DNA from: Desertimonas sp963732335
GTDB taxonomy: Bacteria; Actinomycetota; Acidimicrobiia; Acidimicrobiales; Ilumatobacteraceae
Assembly (NCBI GenBank): GCA_963732335.1
Contig: CAVSZO010000063.1
Span: 310,001-374,000 of the forward strand
Reading direction: 5' to 3'
Length of the DNA: 64,000 nucleotides
Shown: positions 17,737 through 26,363 of the stretch, in pieces
How positions within the stretch are numbered: position 1 is the stretch's first letter
Layout of the letters: the number at the start of each line of letters is the position of its first letter
Notes under the pieces: generated by a model
What the model was told of the DNA's origin: nothing
Database searches by the model: none
Seen by the model: only the letters and a program-made list of their open reading frames with translations
Made by a program: the position numbers and the translations under genes

Positions 17737-18195
17737 CACGCGTCGTCTGCTGGCACGCGACTCGGCCTTCTCATTCGCCGAGGGGATACCGCCACCCCGA
17801 CCGAGCGTGATCAGCGACTGGAGCCCGCTTCGACTCGAAGACGGCTGAAGCAGACGCTCTGAGTGCTGTGGCCGGACTCGGTGACGTGGTTCGTCGGCTG
17901 ATGGCGAGACCGATGGTGCCGGCAAAGGTGAGGGGTGCGACCGCGACGACCGATGGCGGACCAGGGGACCACGGGCTCGGGCACCACGCCGACGGTCTGG
18001 GTGTTCAGGCGCCAGGAGATGCGGCCAGCGAGCACCCCGAGATGTATACCTGCGGCTCGTGCTGGTCCAAGCCGATGCCGCGAGCGTGCGCGCACAAGCG
18101 GAGGATCGGACTAACCCGACTCGGTGAATGGGACGAGCGACCGCGTGTCTTCGCCCGGCGCGACATCGGTACGGAGTCAACTCCCTGGACACGCT
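17737..18195. other. Gene-poor stretch
   Basis: Convergent space between the SRPBCC and DUF1801 genes. A reverse frame contains the hydrophobic run VVAVAPLTFAGTIGLAISRR, but without a start or ribosome site I can defend. It may be a decayed small membrane protein gene. Confidence 0.4.
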
Positions 18196-18642
18196 TCACC
18201 GGCGCGGCCGCTTCCTGCCGGACACAGCAACGATGACCGTGGTCGTGGGGCGCCGCGAGTCGAACTGCCACGGCCAACCCACCACTGCAGCGTCGAGCAA
18301 GTCGTTGACCCGCTCATCAAGGTCGGTCAATTGCTCGATCCTCACGCTGCGAACCGTCGAACCGGAGCCCCTCAACAGACCGTGCGGGTCGGGCAGGTGA
18401 GGACCGACGAAGAAGAACAGATTGACCCATCGCCGATATGCGGCCACCGAGCACACCGCATGTCGACTCTTGCCATCGGGGCTGTAGCCGATGACAGTGG
18501 CGTTCCAATTCTCGTAGACCATCCGTACGGCACCGGCCAGCCGGGTGTCAACCACTCCAAGCACCGCGTAGCTGAGCGAACGGACGTGGTCGGTGTACTC
18601 GGCCAGGAACCGGTCGAGCTGGGCGAGGGCATCACCGTCCAT
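18196..18642 (-). CDS. DUF1801-like protein
   Basis: 148 residues if started at ATG 18642 (MDGDALAQLDRFLAEYTDHV), although the ribosome site is weak and an upstream start is possible. The core ARMVYE-like VRMVYENWNATVIGYSPDGK, AYRRWVNLFFFVGPHLPDPH and GLLRGSGSTVRSVRIEQLTD follow the pattern of DUF1801/YdhG proteins, which fold like a frataxin-type alpha/beta sandwich. Function unknown. It stands alone. Confidence 0.75.
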   Translation of the reverse strand: MDGDALAQLDRFLAEYTDHVRSLSYAVLGVVDTRLAGAVRMVYENWNATVIGYSPDGKSRHAVCSVAAYRRWVNLFFFVGPHLPDPHGLLRGSGSTVRSVRIEQLTDLDERVNDLLDAAVVGWPWQFDSRRPTTTVIVAVSGRKRPRR

Positions 18643-19336
18643 GCGCGGCGACAGTAGAACGTCGACCGATTCCTGTCGCCTGGTCCTGATCGCCGGCCCG
18701 ACGGCACAGATCCAGCGCCACGGTGGGTATCGCCGACACCCGAACGCCGCAACCGAACGACAGACGTGAACGCCGGGCCGCCGCGCCCGACAACCCGCCC
18801 GGCTCCCCGGCCCGTGAGGGCGGCGCATAGCCGACGAACGGCTGCGGCCCGGGGAAGATCGTGAACTTGTCCTCGCCGGCCGACGTGGTGACGGTGTGCG
18901 GCGGCCAGGAGTCGAGGAAGCGATTCACCGCTCAGCGGTTCGTGTTGTCCGTTATGCGAGTCGGCGTGGTTGTATTAGTGTCAGGCGACCTGCGATGGTG
19001 ACAGCCATCGCGGAAGACGGCGGGGGTTCTTGTCCTGGCTGCGATTGCGAGATCGCTGCACTGGGCCGCCTCAGTCGGGCGGCAGGCCGGGGAGGCGAGG
19101 ACGTCCTTCCCGGCCCGTCGTTCGCGACTAGCCATCCCGCCTTGCGGGTACAGTGCCGACGCGCAGGTGGGGCGGCCCCTCCACGTCTCGACCAGCAACA
19201 ACGACACCCGCCCCGCGATCGGACGGGATCGTTCGCTGTTTTGGCCGGTGAACCTTGCTGCGCCACACCTGAAGTGTCGTCGTGACGGCGGGCAATCTCG
19301 ATTCCTCCGGGTAGGGCGCCGTCGTGCGCGTACTTC
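18643..19336. other. Gene-poor stretch with an unrecognised reverse fragment
   Basis: A reverse frame starting near 18928 begins MNRFLDSWPPHTVTTSAGED and continues KFTIFPGPQPFVGYAPP before losing coding character. It could be the 5' scrap of a gene, but no family was recognised. The rest shows nothing. Confidence 0.35.
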
Positions 19337-19337
19337 G

Positions 19338-19484
19338 GGCACCGGTTCCGCCAACTAAAGGTACGGAGTCGCGTCATCGGCAGGCGGCGATCGACTTGTG
19401 TATGCATCGGGCAAGCGAACCGGTGCCAGGGGTGCATCCTGAATGGCGGAACCCGTAGCCGTCGGCACCGGTTCGGCCCGTCAA
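19338..19484 (+). repeat. Palindromic repeat R2, unit 1 (one half arm plus one full palindrome)
   Basis: A lone right arm GGCACCGGTTC (19338-19348) is followed by a 68-nt spacer and a complete palindrome 19417-19474 bounded by GAACCGGTGCC and GGCACCGGTTC. The loop contains GGCGGAACCC. The palindrome is followed by GGCCCGTCAA. Spacer and order match unit 2 at 19677-19867. Confidence 0.8.
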
Positions 19485-19502
19485 CGTGACGGAGGTGTCG
19501 CG

Positions 19503-19610
19503 ATGGTTGAGCGTGTCGTGGCCAGTGTCCTCGGTTTCGTTGTGTTGGCGCTGATCATCGCGGCCGCGTGGGACCTTGACAGCGAAGGTCCGGGCGGCGC
19601 ACCCGGCTGA
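19503..19610 (+). CDS. 35-residue single-pass membrane peptide
   Basis: ATG 19503 is preceded by GACGGAGGTGTCGCG, a good ribosome site. The product MVERVVASVLGFVVLALIIA continues AAWDLDSEGPGGAPG and stops at TGA 19608. One hydrophobic helix with a short acidic/Gly tail makes a plausible small membrane protein. It sits exactly between the two R2 palindrome units, so it could be carried with them. No known family. Confidence 0.45.
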   Translation: MVERVVASVLGFVVLALIIAAAWDLDSEGPGGAPG

Positions 19611-19676
19611 ACCGCAGCGTGTTGTACACCGCAGCGGTGTGGGAACCGTGGAGCACCCTGTGTCGTATAGGGCAGT

Positions 19677-19867
19677 GAACCGGTGCCAGGCGCCCATCCC
19701 GGGCGGCGGAACCCACGGGCGCCGGGCACCGGTTCCGCTGACCAGGGTATGGGCGCGTCATCCGCTGGCGGCAATTGACTCCTGTACGTCAACGGGACTG
19801 AACCGGTACCGGCGCGCATCCTCGAAGGCGGGATCCTCAGCTAGTCGGTGCCGGTTCGGCCCGTCAA
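19677..19867 (+). repeat. Palindromic repeat R2, unit 2 (two full palindromes)
   Basis: First palindrome 19677-19735: GAACCGGTGCC pairs with GGCACCGGTTC, and inside it GGCGCCC pairs with GGGCGCC. A 64-nt spacer follows. The second palindrome is 19800-19857 (GAACCGGTACC with GGTGCCGGTTC, one mismatch), then GGCCCGTCAA. The spacer shares GCGTCATC and GGCGGC with unit 1. Confidence 0.85.
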
Positions 19868-19889
19868 GGAATCTGCCTTCGAGTTGTGT

Positions 19890-20180
19890 TCAAACGCCTT
19901 CGACGGCGATGAACGATCCGACCGCGGCTCCTTCGCGTACGGTGCGCGCCTCGAGATACGCGGGCGAGTCGTACCATGCCCGCGCCGTTTGCATGTCGGG
20001 GAACTCGAGGATGACAGTGCGATGCGGCACGCGATCGCCCTCGAGGATCTCCGTGGCGCCACCGCGAGCGAGGTATCGCCCGCCGGCCGCTTCGACCGCG
20101 GGTGCCGCGAGCTCGCGGTAGGCGGCGTAACGCTCGGGGTCGGTGATGTCCATGTCGACGATGACGTAGGCCTTGGGCAT
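19890..20180 (-). CDS. DUF1330 family protein
   Basis: 96 residues with the family pattern throughout: AYVIVDMDITDPERYAAYRE, GGRYLARGGATEILEGD, HRTVILEFPDMQTARAWYDS, and PAYLEARTVREGAA. DUF1330 is a dimeric alpha/beta-barrel (ferredoxin-like) fold of unknown biochemical role. Monocistronic. Its 3' end abuts the R2 repeat cluster. Confidence 0.92.
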   Translation of the reverse strand: MPKAYVIVDMDITDPERYAAYRELAAPAVEAAGGRYLARGGATEILEGDRVPHRTVILEFPDMQTARAWYDSPAYLEARTVREGAAVGSFIAVEGV

Positions 20181-20333
20181 CGGGCCAGTCCAGCACGCAC
20201 TACTCGACGAGCGTGAATCGGAGCTTGCGATCGCAACCGGAGGACTGCCGGCGGCATCGGACGGGCAGTCTTTGGTGCGGCACCTGGGCGCCGACGACGA
20301 GTAGTTGGCGCTATTGCTGGCCGGTGTCGCGGA

Positions 20334-20636
20334 TCACGCCATCGAGACGTCCGTGTCGATCGAGTCTGAACCGACTTCTACGGCGCCGTCGTCGACGCCC
20401 GGCGACGAGTCTTCATTGACAGCCGACCACTCGGACTGAAACGCGTTCGGCGTCGGCTCGGATCCCGGATCGACGAACGAGTCGGGCAAGACAGAGGCTG
20501 CGCTCGAAGTGTCACCTGGGAACTCGATGCGATGCCCGAACTCATCGATGATCTCCGGAGCAACCTTTGGCCCTTCGGCGGCGCGCAGTTCCGGCAGCTC
20601 ACGTTCGACGGCTTCGAGATCGGTCGTGTTGATCAT
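20334..20636 (-). CDS. Acidic protein of unknown function, 100 aa
   Basis: ATG 20636 overlaps the stop of the upstream calcium-repeat gene (ATGA), so the two are translationally coupled. The sequence starts MINTTDLEAVERELPELRAA and has a short ordered stretch PEIIDEFGHRIEFPGD, then a long acidic Ser/Asp/Glu-rich tail. There is no signal peptide. Unknown family. Its partner's repeats suggest a shared calcium-related complex, which is inference. Confidence 0.6.
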   Translation of the reverse strand: MINTTDLEAVERELPELRAAEGPKVAPEIIDEFGHRIEFPGDTSSAASVLPDSFVDPGSEPTPNAFQSEWSAVNEDSSPGVDDGAVEVGSDSIDTDVSMA

Positions 20637-21064
20637 CCGTTCGAGTAGGCGTTGTTCGGGTCGCTGCCGCGCAGCATCTCAACCCAATCGCCGAGGCCAT
20701 CACCATCGGTATCGGGGTCGTGCATATCCGTAGCCAGCATGAACTCGACATGTGCCGGCAGCCCGTCACCATCGGGAACGTCGGCACTTGGCACGTGCGG
20801 TCCATCGATGAGTTGCACGCGGGGATGGACGTCGCGCCACGTCGGATCCGTTCGCAGGGCGATCTCCGTGCCATCACCGTGTCCATCGAAGTCGGAGTCC
20901 CACTGCAGTGGATCGGTTCCCAACCGCACCTCAGCGTCGTCGCTCAGGCCGTCAAAGTCCGAGTCCCTGCCCGTCGGGTCGGTCCTGTGCCTCCGCTCGT
21001 CCTGATCGGTGACGCCGTCTCCGTCGGTGTCGGCGGGCAGTGGCTGTGATGGTCTAGTACTCAT
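20633..21064 (-). CDS. Thrombospondin type 3-like calcium-binding repeat protein, 143 aa
   Basis: ATG 21064 has GGAG nine bases upstream. The protein is almost entirely Asp-rich loops of the type 3 repeat: DTDGDGVTDQDE, DSDFDGLSDDAE, DSDFDGHGDGTE, DGDGLPAHVE and DTDGDGLGDWVE, i.e. about five DxDxDG motifs. In larger proteins these are secreted linkers that bind Ca2+. Here there is no signal peptide or anchor, and the repeats make up the whole protein. It is the first gene of a two-gene unit. Confidence 0.8.
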   Translation of the reverse strand: MSTRPSQPLPADTDGDGVTDQDERRHRTDPTGRDSDFDGLSDDAEVRLGTDPLQWDSDFDGHGDGTEIALRTDPTWRDVHPRVQLIDGPHVPSADVPDGDGLPAHVEFMLATDMHDPDTDGDGLGDWVEMLRGSDPNNAYSNG

Positions 21065-21461
21065 GATTTTCTCCGCTCCGTCGTCGTCGCGTCCACCGAG
21101 ATGTCGTGCTCTTCGACTCGGCCCAAGGCTGCTTTAGCGAACTCGATCAGCGATGCGCGTCAGTCGTGATTTGACGCTCGAGCTGAGCCGCCCAATCGTT
21201 GAGTCGAACTCGCCAAGCAATGCCGTCGACTCGCAAGCAATCCGACAATTTCCCCAGTAGAGGCCACGCGACCGGGTGATGGCGCCGGCAGCGCTACGCC
21301 AGAATGCTCACCCGGAATGACGGCGCCGCAGCGTTTGGCAGCCGCCCGATCGGCATGTCCTTGCGCGTACGAAGGCATGGACTGACCCCCGTGTCTTCCG
21401 ACCCCGGGTCTGACTCCGGGCTCGGGGGAACCGGACGCAGGGCGGAGCCAGGGGTGCGGTC
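21065..21461. other. Gene-free stretch
   Basis: Divergent region upstream of the calcium-repeat unit. No gene seen. Confidence 0.45.
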
Positions 21462-21615
21462 ATGGGTGTGAGGGAAAGGTTGGACGGGTTCCAGCGACGG
21501 CATGAGTGGGCCGGTGCGCCGATCGCCGTCTTCTACAAGTTTCACCAACGACCAGGGCGTCTATCCCGCCGCGCTGATCGCCTTCTACGGCTTACACCGC
21601 TTTCCGACAGTCCTG
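21462..21615 (+). pseudogene. YihY/BrkB-family membrane protein, 5' fragment with frameshift
   Basis: Starts MGVRERLDGFQRRHEWAGAP, IAVFYKF, then after one extra T near 21540 continues in the next frame as FTNDQGVYPAALIAFYG. This is the characteristic N-terminus of YihY (UPF0761) inner-membrane proteins, which normally run to about 280-350 residues with six or seven helices. Similarity ends at about 21615. The rest of the gene is missing and the next gene begins about 95 bp on. A truncated remnant. Confidence 0.6.
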
Positions 21616-21709
21616 GCGGCGTTGGCCACGCCGCCGCGAGGGGTTTGGTTGGAGTGGAGGAGGCGTCCTCTGGTGACTGGTCGTTGCCGGATTAGGCGGT
21701 AAACGTCAG

Positions 21710-24555
21710 TTGCCGGCGGTGGATTCGTCGTACCGTTTGGCGTTGGTGCCCGGGGAGTTGGTTGGTCGGGCCGACGAGATCGCCGCGTTGCGCGATCTGT
21801 GCCGGCTCGTGTTCCGCGATCACCTTCCCGCGGTTGCCGTGGTCGTTGGCGATCCCGGAGCCGGGAAGTCTCGCCTTCTCGCCGCGCTTCGAACACTCGA
21901 TGGCGTGCCGCCGGCGATCTCGATTGCCGGCTACGAGTTGGAGCAGAGCGTTCCGCTGACGTGCGCGAGGGAGCTCGTCGAGCAGCTGTGCAGAGCGCCC
22001 GACGGGGGTGCCCTCGGTGAGATCGTGGCGCAGTCGCGTCCGTCGGGCGATTCCGTGGACCAGGTTCGCTTGTTCGAGGCTGCGCACCGGGCGATCAGCT
22101 CTCTGGTGCCGGTGCTCGTTCTCGTTGATGACGCGCAGTGGGTTGACGACACGTCGCTGGGGCTTGTTCACTACTTGGTTCGTGCCGCCTACAGCGACCG
22201 TCGGCCGGTGGGTTTGGTGGTCAGTGGGCGCCGAACGGGGAGAGCAACGGAGCTGGTCGACTCGTACGCGCGCGGATCCTCGGCGCCGACCGGGTGCGCC
22301 GGCTCGACCTCGGCCCCCTCGACCGGTTGGAGGGAGTCACATTCGCCCGCCAACTGGACTCGACACTCGATGAGCGGCGCGCTGAGGACATTTGGAGGAG
22401 GGCTGGGGGATCGCCATTTTGGCTGGAAGTACTCGCGTCGGGTGAGGACAGTGACGCCGATATCGCCACGATCGTCGCCCGTCGTGTGCAGCCTTTGCGT
22501 GCCGACGCGGCGAGCATGCTGGCCGTGCTGGCGATCGCCGGGCGTCCGACCCTCACCGAGGATGTTGCCGAGATCGAGCGGTGGCCAATGGTTCGTGCTG
22601 AGCACGCCGCAGCAGACCTGGAGGACCGCGGGCTGGTGTTGCACGCGGGGGGTTTGCTGTGGATCGCTCATGATCTGATCGGCGCCACCGTACTGAGGGC
22701 GATCCCGGCGGCCAGGGCTCGTCGACTTCATGGTCGCGTCGGAGCGTGGCTGATCGCGACGGCCGGAGACGACGAGCAGCTTCTGCTCGGCGCTCTCGAG
22801 CACCTGCGACGCGGTGGCGAGCCGGTCCTCGCACTCGCCGTGCGTTTGGCTGGTGGGTCGCGGCGCCGGTTGCTCGGCATCTCTGGGCTCGAGCAGCTTG
22901 CGACGATTCTTGACGAGGCACGTGCAGGGGATCCGCTAGCAGCGGAGTTGCGAGCGCGGTTGGCCCTGCTGGCGTCTGAGCTCGGCCAACACGAGGAGGC
23001 GCTGCGGCACTGGTCGGAGTGTGCTTCGGCACATGATGATCCTGTCGCCGCCGGGCGAGCGGCGCTCCACGCGTCCGAGGCGGCAATGGCGTTGTCTCGC
23101 CGTCACGAGGCCTGGCGCCACTGGCAGCGGGCCCACTCGGGAGACGGCGACGCGGCATTGGCAGTCGAGATTGACGCCCAGGAATCGGCGCTGCAATGGT
23201 TCCTGGAACACCGGCTCGCCGAGTCTCGCTCGGCGGCCGAGGCGGCACTCGTCGCCGGGCGCGAGCTCGCCGATCACAGCGGCGGGATCGACGCCTTGGC
23301 TGACACGGTCCGTCGGGCGTTGCTGTGCGCCCTCGGCGCGGCCACCGATAGTTCGCTCAGCCACGGTGACGTCGCCGCCATGTTGTCGTTTACCGAGGAA
23401 CGAGCAGGCGTCGCCGCTGGCTTTGACGAACGGGTCCACCTCCGGGCGCTTGTTGACGGCGCCTTGGCCCTCCGGCTTCTCGGCCGTAATGCTGACGCCG
23501 AGGCGCGGCTGCGGCCGCTGTGGGACCGCGTCCGCCGGCACGTGCTGCCGCAGGCAACGCTGGAAGTGGGCGCACTGTTCGGAACCGTGCTTCGCTCACT
23601 CGGGCGTCTCGTCGAGGCCGAAGCCGTGGCTGCGGAATGCGCCCAGCTTGGGGTTCGCCTCGTCGAGTTCGGTCCGTCACGAGCCTTCGCAATCGCGTTG
23701 CCGTTCCAGATCGCCGTGTCGAGGGGCGATTGGCGCCGTGCTGTTCACGGTCTGCGTACAGCAGCGGCAACCGAGCCCGATCCGCACTACCGCCTGCAGG
23801 CCCACATGGAGCGGGCGGTGGCACTCGCGCTGGTCGAACCACTCGCTGCTGTCGACGAGATCGGCGAGGCCGTGTCCGCTTCACTCGCCGACGCCGAGGC
23901 GAGTCGATGTGAGCGTTGCATTGCTGAGGCGACGGCCCGTGGCGCCGAGGCACTGGCCCGCAGCGGCGATGTCACGGGTGCCCGTGCCCTGCTCGACTCC
24001 CTCGACACGCATCCGTCGGACGCCTACGGTGCGCTCTGTGTCCGGCGGGCCCGCGCCGTGCTCACGATCGCCGACGGACTCGACTCGGACGCGGTAGGTG
24101 CTGTCGAGGCAGTCATCGTCGATGCCGAACATCAGGGTCTGAATCTCGACGCCCTGTGGGCACGCCTCGACCTCGGAGCGCTGCTGTCGCGCAGCGACCG
24201 CGGCCGGGCGGTCGAGGTGATGCGCGCCGCGGGGGCTGACGCAGACCGACTGGGGGCGAGGACCGAGCAACATCTCGCCGAACGGTCGCTGCGCTCGCTG
24301 GGCGTGCGCACCTGGCGCCGAGGTGCCAGCGGCAACGGTGAGAACCAGGTGTCGGCGCTCACCGACCGCGAACGCGAGATCGCCGTGATGGTGAGCGCCG
24401 GGGCCACCAACCCCGAGATCGCCGCCGCCGTGTTCCTCTCCCGCAAAACCGTCGAGCGACACGTCTCGAACATCCTCGCCAAGCTCGGCATGCGCAACCG
24501 CGCCGAGCTGGCGGCTCTGTCCGCCGAACTCCGCGCCCAGCGTTCGGCATCCTGA
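21710..24555 (+). CDS. LuxR-family regulator with AAA ATPase domain (one frameshift)
   Basis: About 948 residues in total. The N-terminal ATPase has GELVGRADEIAALRDL, Walker A GDPGAGKSRLLAALR and Walker B VLVLVDDAQWVDD. The frame then slips near 22275 and continues as RVRRLDLGPLDRLEGVTFAR, followed by long TPR-like helices. The C-terminal LuxR domain is LTDREREIAVMVSAGATNPE, SRKTVERHVSNILAKLGM. The two halves fit as one protein if one base is corrected, so this is probably a functional gene or a very recent mutant. The start is uncertain (TTG 21710 or GTG 21719). It lies upstream of the DHPNYGPV-repeat gene. Confidence 0.85.
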
Positions 24556-24659
24556 CCGCCGCTCTCCGTGCCCAGCACGGATTGAGGGAGTTCACCGATG
24601 AACCGACGGCCGCCGCGGCGTACCACAGCTCCTAGGACTCACAAACAAGGGAGCGAACC

Positions 24660-25060
24660 ATGACCGACACCACCACGCCGAGCCTGGCGACCCACGTGAC
24701 GCCGTGGCGTCGACGACTGCTGGCGACAACCCTCATCGTCGCGGCGGGAGCGGCCGCAGGCGCCGGCACGACAGGGCTGACGTCAGATGGCGGCCGCTAC
24801 GGCGACTCGCCGGCCGGCGACACCAAAGACCACCCCAACTACGGACCCGTCGAAGGACCGCGAACCACCACCACGACCGACCCACCACGTGGACCGGCGA
24901 TACCAAAGACCACCCCAACTACGGACCCGTCGACACGTGGACCGGCGATACCAAAGACCACCCCAACTACGGACCCGTCGACACGTGGACCGCCGATACC
25001 AAGGACCACCCCAACTACGGACCCGTCACACCGGCGAGTCACGCACCAAGAGGAGGATGA
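24660..25060 (+). CDS. Membrane-anchored or secreted DHPNYGPV-repeat protein (one frameshift)
   Basis: ATG 24660 follows CAAGGGAGCGAACC. The product has an N-terminal charged segment (PWRRRLLATTLIVAAGAAAG) that is a signal or anchor helix. It then carries four copies of DTKDHPNYGPV: the first in the starting frame, three more in the adjacent frame after a one-base loss near 24880. Joined, it is about 134 residues ending PASHAPRGG at TGA 25058. The last three copies are a 48-bp tandem repeat. The next gene starts 3 bp later. No family recognised. Confidence 0.6.
24896..25027 (+). repeat. 48-bp in-frame tandem repeat
   Basis: Units begin at 24896, 24944 and 24992, with the third incomplete. 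Each carries ACCAAAGACCACCCCAACTA or a one-base variant and encodes GDTKDHPNYGPVDTWT. A diverged earlier copy lies at about 24819. Near-identity of the units at DNA level implies recent expansion. Confidence 0.85.
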
Positions 25061-25062
25061 CG

Positions 25063-25575
25063 ATGCCGATTCCCAGTGCATGCCAACCGATCCAGAACGA
25101 GATCGACGCTCTCGAGCAGGAGCGGCAAGAGGCGTGGGCCGATGTGCAGCAAGCACTCGACGACGGCGACGCTCGCGCCAAGTGGGCTGCCGCAGCACGG
25201 GCCGCCGCCCTAACACGGCAACTTCAGGCCAGAGCGGATGCGCTCGAGGCCTGTGTCGTCGATAACGGCGGCCCGGTGCCGCTCGCGGCGATCTTCGCCG
25301 GCGCGTGCACCTTCACCGGTTCACACCAAGACCTCGTCGATCGTGGTCCATTCAACGTCCCGCTGCGACTTGGCCTGTGGTTCGACGCCCTGAGAACCAA
25401 AGTCATCATCAACCCACACCGCCAGCGCAGTGAGCGAAGACACGACCATCCGCGGTTGCAACCAGGTCAAGCAATCGCCGAATCTGTGCTGGTGTCGGAG
25501 CCCGGCCATCGGCGATCGGCAGTTCCGCATAGTCCAATCCGAGGGCGGTCAACTGCTGAGGATCGTCGTTGCTGA
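25063..25575 (+). CDS. Coiled-coil protein of unknown function; 3' end probably altered
   Basis: ATG 25063 lies 3 bp after the repeat protein with GAGGAGGATGACG as ribosome site. Residues 1-65 form a charged coiled coil (IQNEIDALEQERQEAWADVQ, AAAARAAALTRQLQARADAL). Residues 70-115 (GGPVPLAAIFAGACTFTGSH, FNVPLRLGLWFDALRT) look like a small beta domain. From about 25408 the frame is antisense to a phosphatase gene and loses coding character, so the native C-terminus was probably replaced at a junction here. Likely operon partner of the repeat protein. Confidence 0.55.
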   Translation: MPIPSACQPIQNEIDALEQERQEAWADVQQALDDGDARAKWAAAARAAALTRQLQARADALEACVVDNGGPVPLAAIFAGACTFTGSHQDLVDRGPFNVPLRLGLWFDALRTKVIINPHRQRSERRHDHPRLQPGQAIAESVLVSEPGHRRSAVPHSPIRGRSTAEDRRC

Positions 25576-25858
25576 GGTCGGCACCACCGCCGGTGCGCAT
25601 GTCGACCACCAGGGTCACGTCGCGCTCGGCGAGCTCGCGGTACTGCTCCGGCGATGTCTCACCGCCGACCAACAGCCGGTCGCCCACCACCCGCAAGTTC
25701 CTGATGTCGGGCCAGCCCTCGTGTACCCGAGGGTCCTTCCCGGCCATCCGCGCCGCCACACCAACGAGGAGAACGACAATGTTGACGGCGAGAAATGGGG
25801 CCAGCCAGCCGCCCACGACCAGACAGAACGGACGCAGCGGACGGGGGATCCGCTTCAC
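25409..25858 (-). pseudogene. Membrane-anchored dual-specificity (tyrosine) phosphatase, 3'-truncated
   Basis: From GTG 25858 the protein has one N-terminal membrane helix (FLAVNIVVLLVGVAARMAG). It then has a phosphatase fold: NLRVVGDRLLVGGETSPEQY, RDVTLVVDMRTGG, LDYAELPIADGRAPTPAQIR and GRVFAHCAGGVG. It stops exactly where the catalytic loop HCxxGxxR should supply its arginine. The remaining 40-60 residues of the domain are absent. Without that arginine it cannot be active, so it is a truncated gene. The break coincides with the disturbed end of the forward coiled-coil gene. Confidence 0.7.
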
Positions 25859-26363
25859 TCCATCGACCGCCCGACGTGCCGTCACCAGACTGTTCCTGCG
25901 CTTTGCACGCAGACACGATGCCACGGGCCCAGGCGAACTCGTGGTCGATCGCGTGGTTCGATGACAGACGCGCGCGGATCCACGCTTGCCACCGTGTTCG
26001 CACGTACCGACGCGCCAGAACAACGCCACAAGCCCAGCGGCGCCCCCGCCCCGAACAATCAGGCATCCATCCACCGTGTGCCGTCTGTCACGGCCGCTGG
26101 CTGATCGACGCGTCATCGACGCCAGAGTCCTCGCTCTGTGCGGCGACAACGCTATGTGGCGCCCGCCCGCCGCTTTGGTCCACGTTGAGCCCGGAGTTGC
26201 GCCAGCAGGGTGGGTCAGCGTGTGCAAGTGCACCAACAACGTGCAACTGAATGGTTGCGCATCGATACGATGAGTGAATGACGACATTCCGTTTCGGCTC
26301 TCAAAGTTCAGTTGGAGCAGCACAAGGTGCGACCAGACTGCGCCGAGCCGGGCACGAGACGGC
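25859..26363. other. Gene-free stretch
   Basis: Upstream flanks of the reverse phosphatase fragment and the forward reductase. No supported gene on either strand. Confidence 0.45.

Noticed and set aside
24896..25027. Tandem repeats as a CRISPR array
   Set aside because: Units are contiguous 48-bp coding repeats without unique spacers.
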